Source: Monomorium pharaonis (taxonomy: Eukaryota; Arthropoda; Insecta; Hymenoptera; Formicidae). Taken from it: 64,000 bases of DNA. Shown one piece after another: positions 1-12,841 of the stretch. Every line of letters starts with the position of its first letter. The first letter of the stretch is position 1. The position numbers and the translations under genes are program-made. Location of the stretch: the NCBI RefSeq assembly GCF_013373865.1, contig NC_050476.1:3518501-3582500 (forward strand), written 5' to 3'. The notes below the pieces were generated by a model, which searched no databases, was not told the DNA's origin, and worked only from the letters and a program-made list of their open reading frames with translations.

Positions 1-2095
1 TTAAGAAACCGAAGAACCGACGGACCCCGGTCCCCGCCGCGAAAAGCGCTCGAGGCGGAACACGTTTCTCCCCGAAACGCCACGGGGTTAATTAATCTTC
101 GCCGGAGAGCGGGTGGTAAACGACGCGTCACGTACAAAGACGGAACGCGTATAAATCATTTCGAGTGCACGTCGCGTCGTACGGCGAGGCGGCTTCCGCG
201 CGCAAATTGCTAGCGTTAATCGCAGGCCGGTTTAGAAAAGGGCACGAAACCGCTAAGGAGAAAACAGAGTAATTCTTGGGAATTTTACATTGCGGGTTCG
301 TAAGATTTATGTCGACATTACGCGGTAGTCAGAGGTGCCTCTAGAGCGAGACTCTGGAAGACATTTCGATTTTTAACAACATCGGAAATAAAGACTTGGC
401 TTTTTCATTTATTTAATCGTAAGATCAAACTCAAACAAGAAATTTAGACAAATAGTTGAATACTCGCGCAATAATCATTTTCAAGAAACCGATCGTACGC
501 ACGAGTCGATGTCCTCGTGTCCCTGCGATTGCGATCGATTTTTGCAGACGGCCCGCATTCCCCGGCGAAATAGTTACGACTGCGATAAAACGACACGCCA
601 AAGGGTCGCGCAGGATACGCGCGCCGTCCGTACGCGTCGTTACGCATATCGATATGCACGCACGATACTACGCGATTAGAGGCGAAGACAATCGGCGTGG
701 TGGCCGCGATGTCGAAATCACCGAGTCGAGTAGACAAAAGGAGCACGACAGCGCCGTAATCGTCGTCGCTATCGGTGAAAGCCGCGTGGTGTCGAGCTGC
801 AAGCATATAATTCGAGGGCAGGTCGATAAATCAGCTGGCGTGCGAAAGAGCGACGAGGGACAGGGGTACGTCGGCGTCGATCGTTGCGACACGGTTCGTC
901 TATCGGTGGGCGACGACCGGCACACACATCGTCATTAAGATCAACGAGCGCCGATAAGTAGCTCTCGCCGTGCATCCGGTATCACAAATTTTCTATACTC
1001 TCAGTGATTTCTTCTGCTTCGTTCATTTTCAATTTGAAATCGACAATTTTTTTCGATCGATAGTTTTATGCGATCGAACTATAAAAATAAATTTGTCTAC
1101 GGCAAAGAATAAAATTCTCCTCAGTAATAATATATAATTTGTTTATGTCGTAAATATTTCATTATTTGATTATTACAAATTTCTAAGGAAACAAAATTGT
1201 GTATAATTCGGGACAGGATGTTTGCTGCAACATCGAGGATTGCCAGTAGTCATTAACCAATTACTCCGATCCACTTAATCGAGAGATACTTTTCGAGGGA
1301 TTTCGAGAGGACCGCGTGCCATCGAGTCTGCGCGCGACATTCTACCCTTTTTTCTCAATCGACCCTTGACTTGTCCTCTGCGTCTTGGCCACCTCCTGCA
1401 AACCGTAATAACTTCCTCATGAACGAGCAAGAACGCCACCATCCATCATCCTGTGGCCCACGGTTCTCAACCTTCGACAACGTCTCTTATCTCTGACCCA
1501 ATAAACGTTGCATATGTATACCCTAATTAAAAAACTGGAGCTACGACTTCTACAAAATCGTTGTGGATAAAAGGTTTATTATTCATAAAGTAATTTTAAA
1601 AATGTAGAATAAAGAACCATTAGACGAAATATATTAGACTAAACGCACAATGGTTATTAATTATGACAGAAATCTGCAACGCTTACGAATTAATACGTTA
1701 ACGATGATATTTAAAGTATAAGAAATTTCTAGTCAATATTTAGTAAGTCAAATAATGTCTGACGACATATCAGACGATAATTATACGGTTCATTGATCTC
1801 TGAATATTTTCATCCGAGTGATCGTCTCGCCTCTCGAGGCGAAATAATCTCCTTAAAATTCCGCGCCGATCGCTCCAACGTCTCAATAATTGCTAATTGG
1901 GAAGTGACCCGTCTTTAAAAACTGGTCGCACGTCGTCCATCTCGGATCAACTTGTCAATTTCGGTTCGGCGGATTGTAACAGGATCCCAAACCTCTTCTT
2001 TTCATTTTGATTCTTTTCTTTATTGCCCGCAGGTATTTGCCAAATGTATGTATATCCCTTTATTTTGCACGCGTCCTACATACATCCTAAATATC
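1..2095. other. Non-coding stretch, CpG-rich then AT-rich
   Basis: The first kilobase is CpG-dense and holds several overlapping open frames of 60-160 codons on both strands, none with a recognisable motif. From about 1000 the sequence becomes AT-rich with frequent stops. A small hairpin with GTCTGA and TCAGAC arms lies near 1757-1774. I see no exon, promoter or RNA gene that I can defend. Confidence 0.6.
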
Positions 2096-2252
2096 AAAAA
2101 AACCAACGCAATTTACATTTAAATGTTACCTCATTTATGTGTTATGAAATAAATTAATTAAAAAATATACGTATACATGTATTAATTTATTTCATAACAA
2201 AATATAATACACAAATGAGGTAACATTTAAGTGTCAATTGCGTTTTTTTTTT
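2096..2252. mobile_element. Foldback (palindromic) MITE-like element, about 157 bp
   Basis: The two halves are inverted copies of each other. The left arm begins with seven A and CCAACGCAATTTACA; the right arm ends with TGTCAATTGCG and a T run. Both carry AAATGTTACCTCATTT (in inverse on the right) and an inner stem GTTATGAAATAAATTAAT. The arms differ by substitutions and one insertion of a few bases in the right arm, leaving a short AT-rich loop at about 2161-2181. There is no coding capacity. Foldbacks of this size are usually non-autonomous DNA transposons. No clear target-site duplication is visible, so the superfamily is open. Confidence 0.65.
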
Positions 2253-3487
2253 AAATGCATTTAAATTAATTCCCTCGGATTTTTATAATCCATAACGATT
2301 GGAACGAGTAAACTCCAACTCCACGCACATTCGTCCATTTATCCGCGGGTATTTTGCACCTCTCATTCCCACTCGCGCCCTCCTGCGCGTTACAACGCGA
2401 GGTCTTCATCGTCGCGGCGATGATCGCGCAATCTTTTCACGTCTACCTTCTCCCGGTCCGCTTTCGCGGAATGAGCACCGCTTGCAGGGACGAGTACAAA
2501 TTAATATTAAATTGAATTATAATGACAGTGTTTACCGAGGGGCAACACACAGCCGCGCGCTCCACCGGCAGCCGCTATTCGCAATGGATGGCACGAACCC
2601 TGCACAACCGCTCCTCTCGTCATATTTTATGCAATGTACATTAACACTGCCATGCCGCGGCCGCGTGCTCCTGCGTGTGCACGTGTTCGTTAGTAGCCGC
2701 TTTTACGCGCCGAGCTAGGCTGATGTAGGCGACACGTCGACGCGTTTCTCGCGTCGTCGCGACGCTACACTAAAAGGTTCCACTATATATCGTAGTCGTA
2801 ACCACGAGTCCGATAACATCAGCATGCAACGCGCACGGATAAAGAGTATTCTGCTTGTATGGTACTCCTTTTCCAAGTAAAAAGCTATTATCTGAAGGAA
2901 TAATCTACCCTGATATTTTAAGGTTCACCTTCCCAGTTGCCTTTGTCCGCTCTTTTTCGGGGTCAAGTTCTCAATTGACCGATATGAAGTCGTGATCGGG
3001 CGTTCATAACTGCAACGCTTATTGTTAGATTCCCCGCGGATACTTCGATAGATAAGCAAACTGAACTCTCACCTCATTTGTTCCACGGGTACCGTTCTCT
3101 TCATCACTGTCGATACGTTGCGAAGTAGCGCACGTGCACGATCGTTAATAGGAGTATGTACAAAGTCAGTTGAGAAGCCCGGTAGGAAAGTCGGCTATCG
3201 CGGACGCGAGCGACCGCAAAATCTCGTCGTTGTCGATATACAAGCGCCGACAAGCTTTCCAATTGCGCAAAATCGCCATGTCAGATCGATCTGTCGCGGG
3301 TGGAATTTGGTATCGGCAAATCTGTTAAACTTCGCTCGACGTCCGACTGTGCGCGACGAAAGCACGTGTTTCGTCGGTGACGTAAAGCTATTTTCAAAAG
3401 TCACAGGGTGGGGTCGGCGATATGTCACATGTCGTGCAAGCGTTTACGCAATCTATAACGTTCAGAGCGGGAAACGTGATGTGCCCA
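2253..3487. other. Non-coding CpG-rich stretch
   Basis: Sequence of balanced composition with many CpG and several open frames of 77-139 codons that overlap on both strands and show no known domain. I see no repeat or RNA gene in it. Confidence 0.5.
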
Positions 3488-3898
3488 TTTTTTTAATCCG
3501 AGAATAATAATCATATGGGACGTATTTATATTTTAGCGTCAAAAAAATAAAATTCACATTTATATAATCTTTATATTTAAAATATAATAAACAAATATAA
3601 TAAAAATAAGTCATTTTTAATATTTTGCAAGAGCAAATATAAAAATAACTCGATATTATAGTGTAACTTAACTTACTTTAAATTACTGAATTATTTAAAT
3701 TATTTTAAATAAAATGGATATTATATAGATATTTTGTTTTTTTACAACTATTAATTATAAATCATTTTTTGTACAATCCTAACAAAAACTCGTGATATAA
3801 AAGTATTTTATTACTGATTTCTTTATTTTTAAAAATAATAAACTATAACTTAATGTGTTTTCTTTCTTTGTTAAATGTGATTATTCTCGGATTAAAAA
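3488..3898. mobile_element. AT-rich segment bounded by 21-24 bp inverted repeats (old MITE-like)
   Basis: The left end reads TTTTTAATCCGAGAATAA and continues TAATCA. The right end is its inverse, TGATTATTCTCGG followed by ATTAAAAA. The arms (3490-3513 and 3878-3898) match over 21 bases with one 3-base insertion on the left. About 360 bp of extremely AT-rich sequence without a useful open frame lies between them. This fits a decayed miniature element with terminal inverted repeats. No convincing target-site duplication is seen, so the call is tentative. Confidence 0.45.
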
Positions 3899-6800
3899 GA
3901 TCTTACGACACGGTACAAACGAAATTTATTATAACAAGTTTCAAAGTAAAAGTGAAGGCTAAGGCTAATAATTTAGGATTCGCTTGCTCCTACTTTTTCA
4001 AGAACGGAGTTAACGACGCGTTACACCACTACTTCGATATTAGCGAATAACAGACGGGTTCCGATGCGTTACGAGATCCTAGATAAGGCGCTTGATAAGT
4101 GCTCCCTATCGATTACACTTTCGAACGCGAGCGCGCCAAGATTAGCCGATTAATTCGCGCTTAATAAGCTCATTTACACTATCGCCTAATACGACGATGC
4201 GCAAGGATACTGCTACTGTAATTACGTCGGGCGGGGAATCATCGCCGTGTATTCATCGTTGCGCGAGATTTATGGTATCGCCCGCATTCATTGCTCACAA
4301 CACACGCGGCGCGCGGCACGCAAGTGCGTAAATCGCTTTCGGATCTTTCCCCTCTCGCGAAGGGGGGGAGGGCGATACACTTACCGCGGCCGTCGTTAAA
4401 TAATTACACCCGTTTCCCGGGATTAATCGGACGGGCTTAAACGAGAGCACCGGTTCACCTTGATCCTGAAATTTATTAATGAGCACGGGCACATTGTGCG
4501 AGAGGGCGCGCTCGCAGGGAGAGAATATCGCGAATGGTTCATTGAATTATGGCATCGCGCCAAGGGTGGGTGCACCCGTCGGTCGGCGGGAACACGGAGA
4601 ATTTAATCACGCCGACCGATGCGTCGCGGTATGCGCGCGGGATGTGCAGGGGGCTCAAACAACGCGAATTAATTCATTATCGTAATTGTGTCCGCGAACG
4701 CGATTTCGAGAGCGCTCTCTCGATTTTTACTCTCTCGCCGGTAGTTATCGTCCCGATATTAGTTACTCCCGGTGCGGCGTCTGGAATGTGGCACGGGGTG
4801 GAGAATACGAGTTCCTTCTCGCCGGGTATTTGTAGGGCACTGTAGCGTGGAACTATCGCTTCTTTAATCTGTCCCGATATCTGCCGCGATTACAGCGAAC
4901 GAGATAATATATTTCGCGCGATATATAGGTAATTGACTGTTGTAATGTGCTCGCGCGCGCGGGTTTGCGAAAAACTTGATTTGCCGCTGCGACAAGGGGG
5001 CGATTTACGCAGCCGCGTTTACATTTGCACATTTATTTGCGGATATATTTAGAGAAAAGCAAAAGACACAATTTTTTCACATACACCGAAGTAATGTATT
5101 TTCTGCTACGTAATATAATTCTGTGGCTATCTCCGTGCGCTTTAATTATTTAATTAAAATGCTCTTTGAAGTCACGCGAGCCTCCGCTGTGGCACTTGGG
5201 TTTTAACACGGTGTAAGGTTATCGCCACGAGAATAAAGCAACTCCGTCTGACGGAGTAAGAACAATCGTAATTTCTCTTTCAACCAGAAATATAAGCGGC
5301 ACCAAGACTCGCCGAGCCGACGACTATAACGACCGTTCGGGTTGACACGGGATTGGGCCTTGCTCGAAAGCAAGGATAGGTACGAGCTGAACGGTACGAG
5401 TCGAATGGCAAGGAGAAACGCTCTCCGAGGGAACCGTGCGGGGACAGAAACAGCGGGAAAGAGCATTTCGCTTTCAAGTCTATTTCATAACAAAGCCGCA
5501 GCCTCGCTACAGAACCTCGGAGTCTGCGGTCGGCGAGGGAGTAGAAAAAAACGAAGAAAGGGGAGGGAAAAAAAAAGATCAGTCCCATGCACCGTTGTGC
5601 ACCGGCGTGTATTACGTTTGTAGAATTGTAATCTTCGACCTCGCGCCTGTTTTCTTCTCGCTTATTCTCACCTGTGTTCGCTCGTACAATTACATGTATG
5701 CACCTCGACATATTACCAGTCTGTGTTCCCCTCTTGCTCTCCCGAAAATATCCGCGGTCTTCTATTTTCGATAATTAATCCTTTAATCGCGTATTTATCG
5801 ATTTGCACGTGGTTGATGATCTCACTGTCATTAACTCACGTGCTCACAAATTACTATTACCATCGTCATTTTGCTTAAATTACACTACATGTTTAATGAT
5901 TTTTTAGAAATAATTTAAATAAAAAATCTTATAATAAATTAATTTGCTAACAAAAAATTAAACATTGTATTAATATAAATATTTAAAACATCCAGTTATA
6001 ACTTCCAACTTTATTTACGTATAAAAGCACCAAATAGGTAAAATATAATTTAAGTAGGTACGTAAAGGGCAACTAATTCTTTCGTGGTCTATCTGACTTT
6101 AACGAGTTTCTCATTTAGAGTTTTATTTATTTTATAATCTTATTTTTGATACTGTATTTTATTTACATTAAAGATTTACTTTGCTAAATTGAGTATTTAG
6201 CACAAAAAATAGCGCATTGGATCGGATCGGATGGGATGGGATGGTTTCGCGCGGTCTTTGCGCAAAATGAACCGAGATATTTTCCGCAAGAGCGAAAACA
6301 GGGATTTCCTCGTCGTAGACCGATTTGACGATGACGACGTGGTGCAAGAAGTCATTCTCGTTCCTCTCGACTTGAAGTCGAGAACGGCGCAACGATAGGG
6401 AACACAAACCAGTCTCAAGTGTCTCGCTCCAATGATCGAAAATAAACGCGATTACGTTCTCGAGGAACGTAGTGTTTGTTAATTGCTATCTAACAAGCGC
6501 GTTGCAAGAAATTACGGGAAAGACAGAGGGGGGAAAGAGAGAAGGAGAAGGCGAGAGGGATACTTCATTGTACTTCTCGGAATTAAAAATGGTATAGGAA
6601 GAATCGATTGTGGTTTCGCGTTTCAGTTATAATCGCTCGGAATTTCGTAACATCGAGGAATGTAAAGATCGGCCTTGCCTGATCTTTTCTTGATAAAAGA
6701 CAGCTTTTAGAGAATGCGTTTCAAATTGTGCGGATTCCTCTCAGCAATATTATTGCGATATTATCGCGATTGGAAAGTACACACGTCCTATATTCATATA

Positions 6801-7440
6801 ATTGTGCTTTATCGATCTGTATGGTCCTGATGCCTTTCGCCGATCTATTGAAACCACCACATGCGCGAAGTGCGGTCATATAATACTTTCCAAGGTATGT
6901 TTCTATATGCAGGAAACGCCGTGTAAAGTTAGTCGATTGTGACATTTATGCGTTGCAACACGTTATATTCGTATTACGCTCTGCTATTACCGTGAACTAT
7001 ATTATACCAGTGTTTCCGAGACATGCGTCAATATCTAACATTAAGAATATTATAAGTATATTTTGTTTTGTACAAATTTTTATGCAAAACTGAAGATATC
7101 TGGTTCTAATGTAAAAAGTTTATCAAATAAATTCACATTTTTACTCACATACGTTTAGCATTAATTACTAAAGAAAACATAGCCCTCTTTTTTTTTACGT
7201 TCTAATCGAGAATATTTTTAATGTAAAAATATCGTGTGCACGATAAGACATACATTTCGTTTTCAGTGTCGAATGTTGCATAAACCGTAAAACTTGTTCG
7301 TAAAATTTAAAATGCATTTTCCGCATACTTCCTTGATACTGTTATAATAATTATCATTGAACTGCTCACGTATACTGTTCAACCGGTCTTGCGAAATTTA
7401 CGCAGTTGAGAAATTAATGTGGTGTAAAACGGATGCGGAG

Positions 7441-7444
<4 letters not shown>
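3899..7444. other. Non-coding, alternating composition
   Basis: CpG-rich at about 4000-5860, AT-rich at 5870-6200, mixed afterwards. At 6222-6243 there is a short run of GGATC/GGATG pentamers. Around 5889-5966 a weak inverted repeat (TGTTTAAT with ATTAAACA) is present. Open frames of up to 143 codons near 5280-5774 overlap on both strands and include poly-basic or poly-Phe stretches derived from A/T runs. No gene is recognised. Confidence 0.5.

Positions 7445-7489
<45 letters not shown>
7445..7489. repeat. (AT)n microsatellite, 45 bp
   Basis: An uninterrupted AT dinucleotide run of about 22 units. It creates an artificial Ile-Tyr repeat in an overlapping open frame, which I therefore do not call as a gene. 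Confidence 0.97.
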
Positions 7490-7491
<2 letters not shown>

Positions 7492-9909
7492 GCGTTTTGT
7501 CCCGTTTTGCACGTGGACGTAAACGTCATCGTGCGTCCGGTGTCGAGTTCGTCCGCAGTACGAAGTACCTATTATGCAGCAGAAAAATTAGGTCACCTGA
7601 CACGAACCGCGAATGGAATAGCGAAACTGCACGTAATGTACACCCGAGGTTTAATGGCACGAAAAGACGTATCGACACCGATCGTTACATCGAATCTTAG
7701 TGCAGACGATGGCGCCATACAACTGTCCTAATGGATTATTAATGTTAATGTCCGCGGAATGAAAAGGTAGACTGAAAGTACACGTTCTAAGCACACATTC
7801 CCCGAGGCGCGCGGTAGTACGTAATTCGTACTTGGCGTATATTGGCGTTATGATTTCGTTCGGATTACCTTCCCGCGCACGGAACACCTCGTTCTCTCCT
7901 TTTGAACGCGCGCGCTACCGCATTACGCAGCAGAATGCGATGTTAGTGAGGAGATAATTCCTGACAAAAACAGAACACACGGACGAAGAGCGGGAGGAAT
8001 GCGTTTAAATAGCACATGTACTATAAATCTCAAGTTGAAAAAGGGAACTAACTATTTTAAAAACGGTTTGTTACATGAATTATGTGATTATTATAGTGCA
8101 ATTTGCTTGTGCATATTGCCAATCAAGAGGCATTTGTGTACTTTATGTGACGTCTTACACTTGCAACATGTACTTGAGAACACGACATACGTACTCTGGG
8201 AAAGAGATTCAGTAAGGAATTAAGGAAGAATTCTCTTGCTTGATTCTCATGCTCTACGCGTTTTACGGTCCGATTCTCATCTTGATCGCGAGGACCCGAT
8301 CGAATACGCTCGCTCGATCGAAGCGAATTCACAATGCGAATGTGCATGCGAAAAAAAAAACGAGCAACTCGATCGGCCAATTAAGGACACGCCAACAGAG
8401 TCCGAAAGAGCAGGACTCTACCTTGTCCTGTCACGTGATTTTTTTATGCGCCAGCAACATATACCAAACTCGGTAACATCTTTTTTTACTTGCTTACCAA
8501 ATTTATGTATCAGTATGAATATCACCGGAACATACAATAAAACAGCTTAATTCTTTTCTTACATTATCGTGTTCTCCGTTTATAAACACGACAAAAAGAT
8601 ATGTTCACGATCTATACAGTCATTCATAAGTAGTCCATACATAACGACCACTTAATATATTCTTGCAATACGCTTGAAAATACCCATTTATCTTGTCATT
8701 AAACGGCTCTTTTCTAAAGGCTTCGATGCTTCGAATTCGCAAGTATATTCTTTCTTCGCATATATATTCTCCAATCCGTTCTTTTTATTCACATACGCGA
8801 TCGTTTCTCTCGATGGTCATGGGAGAACTATAAAGAACCTTGCTCCTTCCACCTTCATAGATCAAAGGTAACTGAATGAGCAGGCGATATCGAAACGTAC
8901 GATCGTCTATCTAAACAAATGCGGACTTCCGTATGGAACCTTTGTTGCCAGAAGAAGATACTTCACTCTGCACATGGTAAAAAATACTCGGTTGATGAAT
9001 CGTTTATACATGAAACGTCTGACAAGCCCGAATCACTAAAAAATTAAGTTTTTTTTATGAAAGTGGCACGATATTTCAAGTATAATGGCTTTTATAATAT
9101 ATCAGCTCATTTACGTCGAGTTTTTTTTTAAATACGTTTTCAGTTGTCACTTTAAAACTACTTATATCCCTAACTAAAAAAAAAAAGCCTGAAGGCATTC
9201 TTACTGTTCATGACGAGAGGATGACGTAATAGATCACCAGGCAATCACTTGACAAAAATATAATCGAGCAATGGAGAAGGAACACCGTTAATTGGTATCC
9301 TTAGGCACCACCCCCGCTTTTACATTAACAATTTCGTTTTTAAACATATGTGTTGAGAACTAGAAGCATCGACAATGATGCAGTAAATAAAACAGTCAGA
9401 ACACGTACGAGCGCGGCGTAATAATCCGATGCGGTTATTTTCCAATTTCCGAAGAGATGCTATCTTCGGCTGTGTTACACAGGAATTTCATTCCCAGACC
9501 AAGTCGCGGTTAAGAATAAGAGAATATAAAAAAAAACAAGTAAAAAAAGAAGAGAGAAGTCGCCAATGGGTGTCTTCTATGTGGTTCATATCTCAAATTC
9601 ACCGATGCGTATAGAATTGTTCTACTTCTTTCCAGACAAAAGTAACTTCGCTAGACAATAGTCCTGGCAAATCTATTCATCAAGTATACAAAGTTAGCCG
9701 AACAAAATGACAATGATAATAATATCTATTTCAATATGCAGAATAATCACATTTTTTGCGTAATTAAGACACAATGAAATAAGTAGAACAAATGCATTCT
9801 TTCGAAGAAAGTAAAAAAAGAGTTAAACTATTTTCTTAATTTTCATCTTCGCAAAGTTAACAAATTAATTAATTATTTAAGTTATCAATGCAGTGTATAA
9901 ATTATACAA
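7490..9909. other. Non-coding stretch
   Basis: Mixed composition, with short open frames of up to 104 codons, A/T runs, and a small GCCTGAAGGC hairpin near 9189. I see no repeated module, RNA gene or exon that can be supported. Confidence 0.5.
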
Positions 9910-9913
9910 AATC

Positions 9914-10043
9914 CTAGGGTAACGATCGTAGCGATTGAACAGAAGTGCATCTTCCGTCGAGGATGCAAATACGAGGAGGACACCGAGTACTCAGAACGGC
10001 GATCAAGTAGTATAGCCAGCCAGCCAGCCTAGAATGCGAACGG
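9914..10043 (+). repeat. Left arm of 130-bp inverted repeat
   Basis: It matches the right arm (10716-10845) in inverse at 128 of 130 positions. The inner end carries a CCAG tetranucleotide run followed by CCTAGAATGCGAACGG. Both mismatches would be U-G pairs in a plus-strand RNA hairpin. Confidence 0.9.
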
Positions 10044-10325
10044 CAGAAAAAAAAAGTAATATTATAAAATTTGATATAATTTTAAGCTCTAATAAAATAG
10101 AAAAGACATTTTTAAACTTTGCATTATATAATAAGATACTATAATTTGAAGAATCTGAGGACGTTCGAGGACGTCTTCTCTGAAACGTCTGATAGTCCTC
10201 CTAACGGAGAGAATCGTTCGATGGGTCTAAACGGGATGCACGATCGATCTTCGCGAGATCTCTCCCGCTGCGAAATCGTGGGGTGATCAGACTTGGAGGA
10301 CAGAGCGTGCCCTAGGCCCCTTCTT

Positions 10326-10327
<2 letters not shown>

Positions 10328-10356
<29 letters not shown>

Positions 10357-10363
10357 GGTGGTG
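10328..10363. repeat. (GTC)9(GTG)3 trinucleotide repeat
   Basis: Nine GTC units followed by three GTG units, lying inside the spacer of the long inverted repeat. In the minus frame it gives a Thr/Asp-type homopolymer that inflates an overlapping open frame. Confidence 0.95.
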
Positions 10364-10715
10364 ATAATGCTAATGCCGCTACGCCGGTGACTCCGCACGC
10401 TGGCGCGGGGTAAGAGATGTAAAACAAGAAGCACGAAGCCGCTCAGCGCGAATCTAAATATAACTACGACGCGCAAGAGAGGCGCCCATCGCGCGCTCCT
10501 TCGCTCCCGCGAGAACGGGAGAGAAAGAGAGTCTCTCCCGGCGCGGTCGTCTCCTCCGTTGGGTTCGCAACAACCTAACCGAGCCGCGATCCCGTGCACT
10601 CGAGCCACCTCTGCCCCGAAGAGGGACGAGCCAGCGGCGGCCGAAGGGGAGAAGAAGAGCGCGAGGAGCCTTTTCTACCGGTCAAAGGTGCAGGCGTTCT
10701 ATACATGCGCGTGTA

Positions 10716-10845
10716 CCGTTCGCGTTCTAGGCTGGCTGGCTGGCTGTACTACTTGATCGCCGTTCTGAGTACTCGGTGTCCTCCTCGTATTTGCATCCTC
10801 GACGGAAGATGCACTTCTGTTCAATCGCTACGATCGTTACCCTAG
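10716..10845 (-). repeat. Right arm of 130-bp inverted repeat
   Basis: It is the inverse of 9914-10043 with two substitutions. High identity over the whole arm, against diverged repeats elsewhere in the window, suggests recent formation or homogenisation by gene conversion between the arms. Confidence 0.9.
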
Positions 10846-10849
10846 AATC

Positions 10850-12841
10850 GAGGATAATTCGATGGGAATTCCAAAACGGTTCGAAACAAAAATTCGTAGC
10901 GCGTCGTGGGAAATCGCCACGACAGAAAGTCTCGGGTTCTACACCCGGTTTATAACGTTAGAGAAACTTAGTTTTTCAATAGAGTTGCATTAATTAACAT
11001 AATAAATTCTAATAAATTGATCGTTGATGCAAATACGTGGGTGTCCCGGTATCAAATTCGCCGCTATCGCGCTTAATCCACATGCTAATTTCTACGACTT
11101 GCAAGTCTTATTTTCGACGATGCCAATTGCCGGACTCTAAAAGCGTTTTGAAGCGACACCGGTGTTTTACGTACCTTCTCAACCGCTCACCTGGTGATTA
11201 TAGTAGTTAGCAAAAAGGATGCAGGCGCGTTCCTTTTCTTTTCATGCGCGGCGTTAGGTTTCGCGAAAATGGTTAGTCGCGCGCGGATAGCCCGCACTGT
11301 TTACCATATTAATTGCGGACGGAGCGGCGATATAGTCGGTTACGTTGCTGGTAGCGATTTATCTCGATAAAATAAATAAGCCACGAGCAATTCTTTTTCG
11401 CCGATTATCCCGTATCTTGCGGGAACGCTCAACGGATTATTAACTTCGATTAGTGTCAATTACTTTGTTGCACTGTAATCACTTTCAAACTCTACCCGCG
11501 CAGACTCTTCCGCGAGACGAACGTGAGAAGCATCGTCGACGTACACGTAGGAAAATGCACGCGCGTGTGCATCACGCTATTGCACGGCGCGATCACGAAT
11601 GCGTGTGCACGTCGATAAATACATACGTAGATCTAACATTTCGCTGCCAAAGTACATTAACGTTTAACACATTTTAAAGATAGTAAAATAAATCCAATAA
11701 AATCGCGACTAGTCTCTGCTCAAAGATGCAGCCACAAGCTGGTTCCTGGTGGTACACAAGTTTGCATAAAGGAGCCTGCAGAGTAAATATATATATGGTA
11801 AGTAACAACCCAGTCCCTGCACTAATGGACATCAAGAGGGAAAAAATTGCCTACTAAATAAAGAAATAATTAACATTTCAACGAATCCATTCCCATTCTC
11901 TTTCTGTCTCTATAAATACCGTGGCATATTAGCATTAAAGCATTATTAGCATTATTAGTAATCTATTTGCAGATATATAATAAGTTTATAGAGTCGGCCA
12001 TTAAAACGCAAAAATGAAAAAATTAGCAATAATAATATAAAACCGTAATTAACCATATATCTATTTTGTTCCCCAAGTGCCTGCATCTAAATCACGTTCC
12101 TCAATAAATGCAAAGTAATCGTGCGCTAACTGATGCAGGATACTCGAGATCCACGTAAGTAATTTATCCGCGTTTCGTGATGATAGCGTCTTCAAATTGG
12201 CGGATTGCGAGTTCGTGCAAGCGCGGCGTTTTTGTTGCATAAGGAAGTAAAGCAAGAAATGCAATAAGACAGCGTTCCCACTAGGATCATCGACCACAGT
12301 TCCAAGTGCATCCCCTGGTATTCGCGTCCTTGATACGTGACAAAGAAGACAACTCTGAGCCCGCAAGGCAAGTCAATCTATTGTCCCATCGGCAACAGGT
12401 TACAAACAACTCGCAAAAGAATCCGCCAGACACGCTTTTAATTCGTGCAAAGTCGATCATTGTGCGGAGGAAGTCGGCGACCACCCGAAGGAGACAAAGA
12501 AAAATGCGACATAATAAGAAAAACTACTTGGATCAGAGAAGATTTCTTTCGAGGCATGTCAGATTACAGAAAAATTCAAGGAGAAGAGCAAATCTTACAA
12601 ACCGTATAAAAATATTATTTCTCTTATCAACTCTTTCATTAAAATAAACATTTTCATAGGATATATATATCTTTTTTTAAATTTATATATGAGTGATTAT
12701 TAGCAATACATTTCCTACGAGTAATTCTGCATCAATTTTTCATTCGTCCCTTCTTTTAGTCATTTAGATATTTAATCGTTGAGACTTGTAGAAGATAACG
12801 TACGCGACTTCTGATATTTCCTATATTCGGCCCTATAGGGA
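10850..12841. other. Non-coding stretch
   Basis: CpG-rich to about 11650, then AT-rich with short TTAGCATTA-like repeats near 11930. Open frames of up to 113 codons at 12061-12647 overlap on both strands and have no recognisable domain. A 10-bp palindrome, CCCTATAGGG, sits at 12831-12840, just before the first duplicated module. Confidence 0.5.

Larger units (their letters stand above)
9910..10849. mobile_element. Element with long inverted repeats, about 932 bp between AATC flanks
   Basis: Two arms of 130 bp (9914-10043 and 10716-10845) are inverted copies with only two mismatches (left positions 10013 and 10035). They enclose 672 bp of unique sequence. The outer ends begin CTAGGGTAACGATCG on each side. 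Directly outside, AATC occurs on both flanks in the same orientation (9910-9913 and 10846-10849), as expected of a 4-bp target-site duplication. The interior holds a (GTC)9(GTG)3 run and GC-rich sequence, with no transposase. A non-autonomous terminal-inverted-repeat transposon is the simplest reading; an inverted local duplication is the alternative. A transcript through it would form a 130-bp duplex. Confidence 0.65.

Noticed and set aside
5280..5774. Overlapping frames of 93-143 codons on both strands
   Set aside because: Mutually exclusive frames in CpG- and A-rich sequence without motifs; chance is sufficient.
7367..7376. ACGTATACTG, the start of miR-iab-4
   Set aside because: Only the first ten bases match, and the following sequence and flanks do not form the known hairpin.
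7357..7731. 124-codon frame with an Ile-Tyr repeat
   Set aside because: The repeat is the (AT)n microsatellite translated; the remainder has no motif.
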